29,192 bases of DNA from Theodoxus fluviatilis (taxonomy: Eukaryota > Mollusca > Gastropoda > Cycloneritida > Neritidae): the NCBI GenBank assembly GCA_034096865.1, contig JAWQFJ010017550.1:1-29192 (forward strand), written 5' to 3'. The translations under genes and the position numbers were made by a program. The notes beneath the pieces were generated by a model. The model was given only the letters and a program-made list of their open reading frames with translations. It was not told the origin of the DNA and did not search any database. Positions 8,274 through 18,200 of the stretch are shown one piece after another. The stretch's first letter is position 1, and every line of letters begins with the position of its first letter.

Positions 8274-8312
8274 TTTTTACCAAAGGATTATTCCAAGCTT
8301 CAACGGTTTGAG
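8274..8312 (+). other. Candidate 39-nt microexon
   Basis: Preceded by GTCTTCCCCCCCAATCAG, a strong polypyrimidine tract plus acceptor, and followed by the perfect donor GAG|GTAAGT (8312/8313). The 39 nt read FLPKDYSKLQRFE in one open frame, a symmetric length. It lies 60 bp upstream of the 33-bp minisatellite. No adjacent exon is certain, so it could be chance. Confidence 0.25.
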
Positions 8313-8370
8313 GTAAGTCACGTGACTTTTCTTTGCCTCAAAGACGGGCAGCGCTACTGTGGTGTTGGCC

Positions 8371-9537
8371 GTCAGTTGTGGACTGGTCACTCTGTCCACC
8401 TCCAGTCTGTCTGGACTGGTCACACTGTCCACCTCCAGTCTGTCTGGACTGGTCACACTGTCCACCTCCAGTCTGTCTGGACTGGTCACACTGTCCACCT
8501 CCAGTCTGTGTGGACTGGTCACACTGTCCACCTCCAGTCTGTGTGGACTGGTCACACTGTCCACCTCCAGTCTGTGTGGACTGGTCACACTGTCCACCTC
8601 CAGTTCTTCTGGACTGGTCACACTGTCCACCTCCAGTCTGTCTGGACTGGTCACACTGTCCAACTCCAGTCTGTCTGGTCTGGTCACACTGTCCACCTCC
8701 AGTCGGTCTGGACTGGTCACACTGTCCACCTCCAGTCTGTGTGGACTGGTCACACTGTCCACCTCCAGTCTGTCTGGACTGGTAACACTGTCTACCTCCA
8801 GTCTGTCTGTACTGGTCAACTGTCCACCTCCAGTCTGTGTGGACTGGTCACACTGTCCACCTCCAGTCTGTGTGGACTGGTCACACTGTCCACCTCCAGT
8901 CTGTGTGGACTGGTCACACTGTCAACCTCCAGTCTGTCTGGACTGGTCACACTGTCCACCTCCAGTCTGTGTGGACTGGTCACACTGTCCACCTCCAGTC
9001 TGTGTGGACTGGTCACACTGTCCTTCTCCAGTCTGTGTGGACTGGTCACACTGTCCACCTCCAGTCTGTGTGGACTGGTCACACTGTCCACCTCCAGTAT
9101 GTGTGGACTGGTCACACTGTCCACCTCCAGTGTGTGTGGATTGGTCACACTGTCCACCTCCAGTCTGTGTGGACTGGTCACACTGTCCACCTCCAGTCTG
9201 TGTGGACTGGTCACACTGTCCACCTCCAGTCTGTCTGGACTGGTCACACTGTCCACCTCCAGTCTGTCTGGACTGGTCACACTGTCCACCTCCAGTCTGT
9301 GTGGACTGGTCACACTGTCCACCTCCAGTCTGTCTGGACTGGTCACACTGTCCACCTCCAGTCTGTGTGGACTGGTCACACAGTCCACCTCCAGTCTGTC
9401 TGGACTGGTCACACTGTCCACCTCCAGTGTGTGTGGATTGGTCACACTGTCCACCTCCAGTCTGAGTGGACTGGTCACACTGTCCACCTCCAGTCTGTCT
9501 GGACTGGTCACACTGTCCACCTCCAGTCTGTCTGAAC
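8371..9537. repeat. 33-bp minisatellite, about 35 units
   Basis: Consensus, in two halves: CTGGACTGGTCACACTG and TCCACCTCCAGTCTGT. The main variation is one C/G position (TGTCTGGA versus TGTGTGGA), giving two unit types, plus rarer changes. Units carrying GTGTGTGGATTGG recur exactly 297 bp (9 units) apart (9140 and 9437), showing a higher-order duplication. A single-base loss near 8815 shifts the phase of all frames. Because 33 is divisible by 3 and the unit has no stop in five of six frames, frames up to 422 codons appear, such as GLVTLSTSSLS repeats. With no signal peptide and equally good competing frames, I do not call a protein. Confidence 0.97.
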
Positions 9538-9820
9538 TCGCCCGCTCCTTCTCTCCTGGCCTGTCTCCTCTTCATCTGTCTTCCCGCTGAGACTGGAAGA
9601 GCACGAGACAAAGGCGGACTTGGGACATGGCTATTTCTGACTGTAAGAAGAAGACCGTATGTCAGTGTGCAGCTTGAGAGAAGAAAGGCAGAGAACATTC
9701 AGCCTGAGACATCCCGCTCCCTCCAAGTGTTTGAAAAAAAAACTTCCAGTGTGACAACACCTGGTTTCAATCCAACAGGTTTCTTCATTCTCAAGTGGTA
9801 CACTCTGTTGTCTTCTGTAA
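9538..9820. other. Unique spacer between two minisatellites
   Basis: About 280 bp of non-repetitive sequence without a supported gene. It ends with TCTGTAAGTGG, a donor-like string at the very edge of the next array. Confidence 0.5.
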
Positions 9821-12800
9821 GTGGTGGAGGGTTGCAGTGGAGGGGTGGAGGGTGGAGGGGTGCAGTGGAGGGGTGCAATGGAGGAGTGCAGTGGAGGGGT
9901 GGAGGGGTGCAGTGGAGGGTGGAGGGGTGCAGTGGAGGGGTGCAGTAGAGGGGTGCAGTGGAGGGGTGGAGGAGTGCAGTGGAGGGTGGAGGGGTGCAAT
10001 GGAGGGGTGCAGTAGAGGGGTGCAGTGGAGGGGTGGAGGAGTGCAGTGGAGGGGTGGAGGGGTGCAGTGGAGGAGTGCAGTGGAGGGGTGGAGGAGTGCA
10101 GTGGAAGGGTGGAGGGGTGCAGTGGAGGGGTGCAGTAGAGGGGTGCAGGTGAGGAGTGCAGTGGAGGGGTGCAGTGGAGGGGTGCAGTGGAGGGATGGAG
10201 GGGTGCAGTGGAGGGATGGAGGGGTGCAGTGGAGGGGTGGAGGGGTGCAGTGGAGGGATGGAGGGGTGCAGTGGAGGGGTGCAGTGGAGGGGTGGAGGGG
10301 TGCAGTGGAGGGGTGCAGTGGAGGGATGGAGGGGTGCAGTGGAGGGATGGAGGGGTGCAGTGGAGGGATGGAGGGGTGCAGTGGAGGGGTGCAGTGGAGG
10401 GGTGGAGGGGTGCAGTGGAGGGGTGCAGTGGAGGGATGGAGGGGTGCAGTGGAGGGATGGAGGGGTGCAGTGGAGGGGTGCAGTGGAGGGATGGAGGGGT
10501 GCAGTGGAGGGATGGAGGGGTGCAGTGGAGGGGTGCAGTGGAGGGGTGGAGGAGTGCAGTGGAGGGTGGAGGGGTGCAATGGAGGGGTGCAGTAGAGGGG
10601 TGCAGTGGAGGGGTGGAGGAGTGCAGTGGAGGGGTGGAGGGGTGCAGTGGAGGGGTGCAGTGGAGGGGTGGAGGAGTGCAGTGGAGGGGTGCAGTGGAGG
10701 GGTGCAGTGGAGGGGTGCAGTGGAGGGATGGAGGGGTGCAGTGGAGGGGTGCAGTGGAGGGATGGAGGGGTGCAGTGGAGGGGTGCAGTGGAGGGATGGA
10801 GGGGTGCAGTGGAGGGGTGCAGTGGAGGGATGGAGGGGTGCAGTGGAGGGGTGCAGTGGAGGGATGGAGGGGTGCAGTGGAGGGGTGCAGTGGAGGGGTG
10901 GAGGGGTGCAGTGGAGGGGTGCAGTGGAGGGGTGCAGTGGAGGGGTGCAGTGGAGGGATGGAGGGGTGCAGTGGAGGGGTGCAGTGGAGGGATGGAGGGG
11001 TGCAGTGGAGGGGTGCAGTGGAGGGATGGAGGGGTGCAGTGGAGGGGTGCAGTGGAGGGTGGAGGAGTGCAGTGGAGGGAGTGCAGTGGAGGGGTGGAGG
11101 GGTGCAGTGGAGGGTGGAGGGTGCAGTGGATGGGTGGAGGGGTGCAGTGGAGGGTGCAGTGGAGGGGTGGAGGGTGCAGTGGAGGGTGCAGTGGAGGGGT
11201 GGAGGGGTGCAGTGGAGGGTGGAGGGTGCAGTGGAGGGGTGGAGGGTGCAGTGGAGGGGTGGAGGGGTGCAGTGGAGGGTGCAGTGGAGGGTGGAGGACT
11301 GCAGTGGAGGGATGGAGGGTGCAGTGGAGGGATGGAGGGGTGCAGTGGAGGGGTGCAGTGGAGGGATGGAGGGTGCAGTGGAGGGTGGAGGGTGCAGTGG
11401 AGGGGTGGAGGGGTGCAGTGGAGGGTGGAGGGTGCAGTGGAGGGGTGGAGGGGTGCAGTGGAGGGATGGAGGGTGCAGTGGAGGGGTGGAGGGGTGCAGT
11501 GGAGGGATGGAGGGTGCAGTGGAGGGGTGGAGGGGTGCAGTGGAGGGATGGAGGGTGCAGTGGAGAGGTGGAGGGGTGCAGTGGAGGGATGGAGGGATGC
11601 AGTGGAGAGGTGGAGGGGTGCAGTGGAGGGTGGAGGGTGCAGTGGAAAGGTGGAGGGGTGCAGTGGAGGGTGGAGGAGTGCAGTGGAGGGTGGAGGGGTG
11701 CAGTGGAGGGGTGGAGGGGTGCAGTGGAGGGGTGGAGGGGTGCAGTGGAGGGATGGAGGGTGCAGTGGAGGGTGGAGGGGTGCAGTGGAGGGATGGAGGG
11801 GTGCAGTGGAGGGTGGAGGGGTGCAGTGGAGGGGTGGAGGGTGCAGTGGAGGGTGGAGGGGTGCAGTGGAGGGGTGGAGGGGTGCAGTGGAGGGGTGGAG
11901 GGTGCAGTGGAGGGATGGAGGGTGCAGTGGAGGGATGGAGGGTGCAGTGGAGGGGTGGAGTAGTGCAGTGGAGAGTGCAGTGGAGGGGTGGAGGGTGCAG
12001 TGGAGGGTGGAGGAGTGCAGTGGAGGGTGGAGGGTGCAGTGGAGGGTGGAGGGGTGCAGTGGAGGGATGGAGGGTGCAGTGGAGGGATGGAGGGTGCAGT
12101 GAGGATGGAGGGTGCAGTGGAGGGTGGAGGGGTGCAGTGGAGGGTGGAGGGGTGCAGTGGAGGGGTGGAGGGGTGCAGTGGAGGGGTGGAGGGTGCAGTG
12201 GAGGGATGGAGGGTGCTGTGGAGGAGTGCAGTGAGAGGGTGGAGGGGTGCAGTGGAGGGGTGGAGGGGTGCAGTGGAGGGGTGGAGGGTGCAGTGGAGGG
12301 TGGAGGGGTGCAGTGGAGGGGTGCAGGGGTGGAGGGGTGCAGTGGAGGGTGGAGGGTGCAGTGGAGGGATGGAGGAGTGCAGTGGAGGGGTGCAGTGGAG
12401 GGATGCAGTGGAGGGGTGGAGGGTGCAGTGGAGGGATGGAGGGGTGCAGTGGAGGGGTGCAGTGGAGGGATGGAGGGGTGCAGTGGAGGGATGCAGTGGA
12501 GGGGTGGAGGGGTGCAGTGGAGGGGTGCAGTGGAGGGGTGGAGGGGTGCAGTGGAGGGGTGCAGTGGAGGGGTGGAGGGTGCAGTGGAGGGGTGCAGTGG
12601 AGGGATGGAGGGGTGCAGTGGAGGGGTGCAGTGGAGGGGTGCAGTGGAGGGGTGGAGGGGTGCAGTGGAGGGGTGCAGTGGAGGGATGGAGGGTGCAGTG
12701 GAGGGGTGCAGTGGAGGGATGGAGGGGTGCAGTGGAGGGGTGCAGTGGAGGGGTGGAGGGGTGCAGTGGAGGGGTGGAGGGGTGCAGTGGAGGGGTGCAG

Positions 12801-13918
12801 TGGAGGGTGGAGGGGTGCAGTGGAGGGGTGGAGGGTGCAGTGGAGGGATGGAGGGGTGCAGTGGAGGGATGGAGGGGTGCAGTGGAGGGGTGCAGTGGAG
12901 GGTGGAGGGGTGCAGTGGAGGGGTGGAGGGTGCAGTGGAGGGATGGAGGGGTGCAGTGGAGGGTGGAGGGTGCAGTGGAGGGGTGGAGGGGTGCAGTGGA
13001 AAGGGTGGAGGAGTGCAGTGGAGGGTGGAGGGGTGCAGTGGAGGGGTGGAGGGTGCAGTGGAGGGATGGAGGGGTGCAGTGGAGGGGTGCAGGGGGAGTG
13101 GAGGGGTGCAGTGGAGGGATGGAGAGGTGCAGTGGAGAGGTGGAGGGGTGCAGTGGAGGGGTGCAGTGGAGGGATGGAGGGGTGCAGTGGAGGGTGGAGG
13201 GGTGCAGTGGAGGGGTGCAGTGGAGGGGTGGAGGGGTGCAGTGGAGGGGTGCAGTGGAGGGGTGCAGTGGAGGGATGGAGGGGTGCAGTGGAGGGGTGGA
13301 GGGGTGCAGTGGAGGGGTGCAGTGGAGGGGTGCAGTGGAGGGGTGCAGGGGTGGAGGGGTGCAGTGGAGGGATGGAGGGGTGCAGTGGAGGGTGGAGGGG
13401 TGCAGTGGAGGGGTGGAGGGGTGCAGTGGAGGGGTGGAGGGGTGCAGTGGAGGGGTGGAGGGGTGCAGTGGAGGGTGGAGGGGTGCAGTGGAGGGGTGCA
13501 GTGGAGGGGTGGAGGGGTGCAGTGGAGGGTGCAGTGGAGGGGTGCAGTGGAGGGGTGCAGTGGAGGGTGGAGGGGTGCAGTGGAGGGGTGCAGTGGAGGG
13601 ATGGAGGGGTGCAGTGGAGGGGTGCAGTGGAGGGGTGCAGTGGAGGGGTGGAGGGGTGCAGTGGAGGGGTGCAGTGGAGGGGTGGAGGGGTGCAGTGGAG
13701 GGGTGCAGTGGAGGGGTGCAGTGGAGGGGTGGAGGGGTGCAGTGGAGGGATGGAGGGGTGCAGTGGAGGGTGCAGTGGAGGGGTGCAGTGGAGGGATGGA
13801 GGGGTGCAGTGGAGGGATGGAGGGGTGCAGTGGAGGGGTGGAGGGGTGCAGTGGAGGGGTGCAGTGGAGGGGTGGAGGGGTGCAGTGGAGGGGTGCAGTG
13901 GAGGGGTGGAGGGGTGCG
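9821..13918. repeat. 4.1-kb two-word minisatellite (13-bp and 8-bp words)
   Basis: Nearly the whole stretch can be parsed into A = GGTGCAGTGGAGG (13 bp) and B = GGTGGAGG or b = GATGGAGG (8 bp). Versions one G shorter (12 and 7 bp) are common at 11,050-13,000. B words are nearly always single, between one or more A words. Local orders repeat, for example A-A-b (34 bp) at about 10,717-10,890 and 10,945-11,050. A block with rare variants GCAATGG and GCAGTAGAGG occurs near 9,950-10,070 and again 580 bp later. The plus strand is G-rich with few C. Both strands lack stop codons in most frames, giving spurious frames up to about 1,590 codons. Confidence 0.97.
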
Positions 13919-14880
13919 AGGAGATAGAGAGGAGGAGAGGCGGGGAGGTAGGAGGAGGAGGACGCGAGGAGGAGGAGGAGGAGGTAGGACGCGAGGAGGG
14001 AGGAGGATGAGGAGGAGGAGGACGAGGAGGAGGAGGAGGATGAGGGAAGAGGAGGAGGTAGAATCGAGGGTAGGCAAACGACTGAGGTGACGAGGACGGA
14101 AAGAAGCAGATGAGGACGCCGGTAGGATGACGAATGTGTCACAGTGGAGTAATTCTGCAAAAGTGGAGCGAGGCGTGTAGAAGGGGGGGGGCATTAGGTA
14201 GAGCAGGTAAGCGTAGGGACAATTGGCAGATCGTAAGGGATAGTGGTGATGGCAAGTGAGGCAGGGGGGAGCCCGCCTAGCGAGCTCGAGTCGAGGAGGC
14301 TGAGGAGGAAGCAGAGAGAGAGGAGGAGGAGAGAGGAAGCCAGGAGAGGAGGCAGGGGTGGAGGAGACGACGACGTGGAGGACGAGGAGCGGAGGAGCGA
14401 GGAGTCGGGAGAGGAGGCAGGAGTCGAGGAGCACGGAGCAGGAGGAGGAGGTGAGGAGGACAGGAGAGAGGGAAGGAGGAGGAGGACGAGGATGAAGGCA
14501 GGTAGGGAGGACGAGGACGAGGACGAGCGAATCGAGGACGCAGACGAGCACGTAGGACGAGACGAGAGGCGAGAGGAGGAGGAGTGAGGCAAAACGGGAG
14601 AGGAGCAGGCGGAGGTGGACGAGCAGCAGGGACGAGGACGACAGCTGAGGAGAGGACGAGGACGAGGACAGAGGAGGAGCACGATGACGAAGACGAGGAG
14701 AGGACGAGACGAGGAGGGCAGGAGCAGCAGGATGGAAGGAGGACAGGAGGAGGAGGGAAGGAGGAGAGGCGCAGAGGTTGGAGGAGGACGGCAGGGAGAA
14801 AGAGGACCAGCAGGAGGTAGGGAGGAGGTTAGCGACGCTGCCCTGAGGACGGACGAAAGGCAGCTAGGATGCGGAGGGAG
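13919..14880. repeat. Degraded GGA/GACGAG-rich zone
   Basis: Purine-rich sequence of GGAGGA, GAGGAC and GACGAG words with more C and T than the neighbouring tract. It links the two-word array to the purine tract. Frames of 78-162 codons rich in Arg/Glu (plus) or Ser/Leu (minus) are compositional. I see no gene. Confidence 0.8.
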
Positions 14881-15218
14881 GATCTAAGCTTAAGATGTGA
14901 CCTTCTACATTACAAGGCCGCAAAGGGAAGGAGGAGCAAAAAGCATAGACAGAGCTCTGAAGAAGACGGAAGTGAAGGAAGTAGAGAAAGATGGAGCAAA
15001 GTGATAAGACAAGACGAAAGAAGACGGAAGTAGAAGGAAGAGAGAAGTGGGCCAAGAGTGGGATGTATGGGCAAGAGCGGTAGACGGAGTCGGGTAGAAG
15101 CAGGGAAGTGAGAAGGAAGAGCGGAGGAAAAAAAGCGACGAGAAGAGCAGAGGAGCGAGGAAGGAGGACGTTTGCAGGAGGGGGAGGAAGAGGAAAGGAG
15201 GGGAAGAGGGAGGAGAAC
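14881..15218. other. Purine-rich semi-unique sequence with a ~58-bp partial duplication
   Basis: Opens with ordinary sequence (CTAAGCTTAAGATGTGACC) and grades into purine-rich DNA. GAAGACGGAAGT followed by AAGGAAG occurs near 14,963 and again near 15,021. No gene supported. Confidence 0.6.
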
Positions 15219-18200
15219 GTAGGGGGGAGGAGGAGGAGGAGGGGGAGGAGGAGGAGGAGAAGGAGGGAGAGAAGGAGGAGAGAAGAGAGGAGGAGGAGGA
15301 GTTAGAGGAGGGAGGAGGAGAGGGAGGAGAGAGGGGGAGGAGGGAAGGAGGGAAGAGGAGGGAGGAGGAGGAGGGGGAGGAGGAGGAGGGAGGAGGAAGG
15401 AGGGAGGAGGAGGAGGGAGGAGGAGGAGTGAGGAGGACGAGGACGGGAGAGGGAGGAGAGACGGGAGGAGGAGAAGGGAGGGGAGGAGAAGGAGGAGGAG
15501 GAGGAAGGGAAGGAGGAAGGCAGGAGGAGAGAGGGGAGGAAGAAGAGGAGGAGAGAGGAGAGGAGGAGAGGAGGGGGGAGGGAGGAAGGAGGAGGAGGGG
15601 AGAGAGGAGGGGAGACGAGGAGAGGAGGAGAAGAGGAGAGGAGAGAGGAGGGGGAGGAAGTAGGGAGGGAGGGAGGAAGGAGGAGGGGGAGGAGAGGAGG
15701 GGGAGGGAAGGAGAGAGGGGGGGGAGGGAGGAGAAGGAGGGAGAGAGGGAGGAAAGGAGGGAGAAGAAGGAGGACAGGAGAGAGAGGAGAGGAGAGGAGG
15801 GAGAGAGGAGAGAGAGGGAGAAGGAGGGGAGAGAGGAGGAGAGGGAGGAGGAGGAGGAGGAGGAGAAGAGGAGAGAGGAGGAGGAGGAGGAGAGAAGGAG
15901 AGGAAGAGAGGAGAAAGGAGGAGGAGAGAGAGAGGAAGGAGGGAGAGGAGGAGAGGAGGAGGAGGAGAGAGGAGAGAGAAGAGGGAGGGAGAGGAAGAGG
16001 AGGAAGAGGAGAGAGAGGAGAGGAGAGAGGAGGGAGAGAGAGAGGGAGGAGGAGGAAGAGGAGAGGAGGAGGAGGAGAAGGAGAGGAGAGAGGAGGACGA
16101 GAAGAGATGGAGAGAGAGGAGAGAGAGGAGAGAGGAGAGAAAGAGAGGAGAGATGGAGGGGAGGAGGAAGAGGGAAGGAGAGGGAGAAGAGAGGAGCAGG
16201 AGGAGGAAGAGAGGGAGACGGAGCAGGAGGAAGAGGAGGGGAGGAGAGTGAGGAGAAAGAGAGAGGAGACGAGGAGGAGGAGAAGAGAGGAGAGGAGAGA
16301 AGAGAGGAGAGGAGAAGGAGGAAGAGGGAGAGGAGGAGAGAGAGAAGGAGAGGAGGAAGAAGAGGGAGAGAGGAGAGAGGAGAAGGAAGGAGAGAGGAGG
16401 AGAGAGGAGGAGGGAAGAGAGAAGAGGAGGGTGGAGGGAGGAGAAGAAGAGGAAGAGGGAGGAGGGAAGGAGAGAGGAGGAGGAGAAGAGGAGGAAGAGG
16501 AGGAAGAGGAGAGAGAGGAGAAGAGAGGAGAGGAGGAAGAGAGAGAAGAGAGAGGAGAAGAGGAGGAGGAGAGAGGAGGAGGAGAGAAGAGGAGAGGAGG
16601 AAGAGGAGAGAAGAGAAGGAGAGAGGAGAGAGGAGGAGGAGGAAGAGAGGAGAGAGGAGGAGAGGAGGAAGAGGAGGAGGGAGGAAAGGAGGAGAAGGAG
16701 AGAGGAAGAGGAAAGGAGGAGGAGGAGGAGGAAGAGGAGGAGAGAGGAGAAGAGAGGAGAGAGAAGGAGGAGGAGGAGGAGAGAGGAGAAGGAGGAGGGA
16801 GAGAGAGGAGGAGAAGAGGAGAGAGGAGGGAGGAAGGAAGAGGAGGAGAGAGGAGGAGAGAAGGAGAGAGAGAGGAAGAGGGAGAGAGAGGAGGAGAGAG
16901 AAGAGGAGGAGGAAGGAAAAGGAGAGGAGAGAGAAGAGGAGGAGAGGAGAGAGAAGAGAGAGAGGGAGGAGAAGAGAGGAGGAGGGAGAGAGAGAAGGGA
17001 GAGAGGAGGATGGGAGAGGAGAAAGGAGGAGGAAAGAGGGAGGAGAGAGGAGAAGAGAGAGGAGAGAGGAGGAGAAGAGAGGAGAGGAAAGAGAGGAGGA
17101 GGAGGAGAGGAGGGAGGAGGGAGAAGAGGAAGAGAAGAAAGGAGGAGGAGGAAGAAGAGGAGAGGAAGAGGGAGGAGAAGAGAGGGGAGGGAGAGAGAGA
17201 GAGAGGAGAGAGGAGAGGGAGGAAGAGAGAGAGGAGGAGGGAGGAAGAGAGAGAGGAGGAGAGAGGAGAAGAGAGGAGGGAGGAGGAGAAGGGAAGAGAG
17301 GAGAGAGAAGAGAGGAGAGAAGGAGGAGGAGGGGAGGAGGAGAGAGAGGAGGAGGGAGAGGAGAAGAGAGAAGAGGAGAGGAGAGAAGAAGAGGAGGAGG
17401 AGGAGGAGAAGGAGAGGAGAGAGAGAGGAGGGAGAGGGAGAGAGAGAGGGAGGAGAGAGAAGGAGGAGGAAGAAGAGAGGAGGAGAAGGGAGAGAGGAGA
17501 GAGGAGGAGGAGGAGGAGGAAGAGGAAGGAGGAGAAGAGAGGAGGAGGGAGAGGAGGGAGAGAAGAGAAGAGGAGAGAGGAGGGGAGAGGAGAGGAGAGA
17601 AGGAGAGGAGGAGGGAGGAGGAAGGAGGAAGGGAGGAAGAGAGGAGGAGGAGAGAAGGAGGAGGAGAGGGAGGAGAGAGAAGGGGAGGAGGGAGAGAGGA
17701 GAGAAGAGGAGGAAGAGAGGAGGGAGAGAAGTGAGGAGAGGAAGGAGAGAAAGAGGAGAGAGAGGAAGAGAGAGGAGAAGGAGGAGAGAGGAGGAGAGAG
17801 AAGAGTAGAGGAGAGGAGGAGGAGAGGAGAAGAAGGAGAGGAGGAGAGGAAGAGAGGAGGAGAGTAGAGAGGAGAGAGGAGAGGAGGAGAGAGGAGAGAG
17901 AGATGGAGGAGGAGGAGAGAGGAGAGAGAAGGGAGGAGGAGAGAGAGGAGAGAGGAGAGGAGGGAGATAGAGAGAAAGGAGAGAGAGGAGAGGAGAGGAG
18001 GAGAGAGGAGGGAGGGAGAGGAGAGAGGAGAGAGGGAAGGAGGAGGAGAGGAGGAGAGGAGAAGAGAAGGGAGAGAGGATGAAGAGAGGAGAGAGAGGAG
18101 GAGAGGAGGAGAGGAGAGGAGAGAGAGGAGAGGAGGAAGGAAGGGAGGAGAGGAGGAGGAGGAGAGAGAAGGAGGAGAGGAGGAGGAAGAGGGAGGAGAG

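Noticed and set aside
8322..9590. 422-codon plus-strand frame with an 11-residue repeat, possibly a secreted or mucin-like protein
   Set aside because: Competing frames on both strands are equally clean, the phase breaks at a 1-nt loss, and there is no signal peptide or flanking domain.
9631..14551. Open frames of 1,509 and 1,586 codons on the minus strand and 1,252 on the plus strand
   Set aside because: The 13- and 8-bp words contain no stop triplet on either strand. The word lengths keep shifting frame, so no single protein repeat is maintained.
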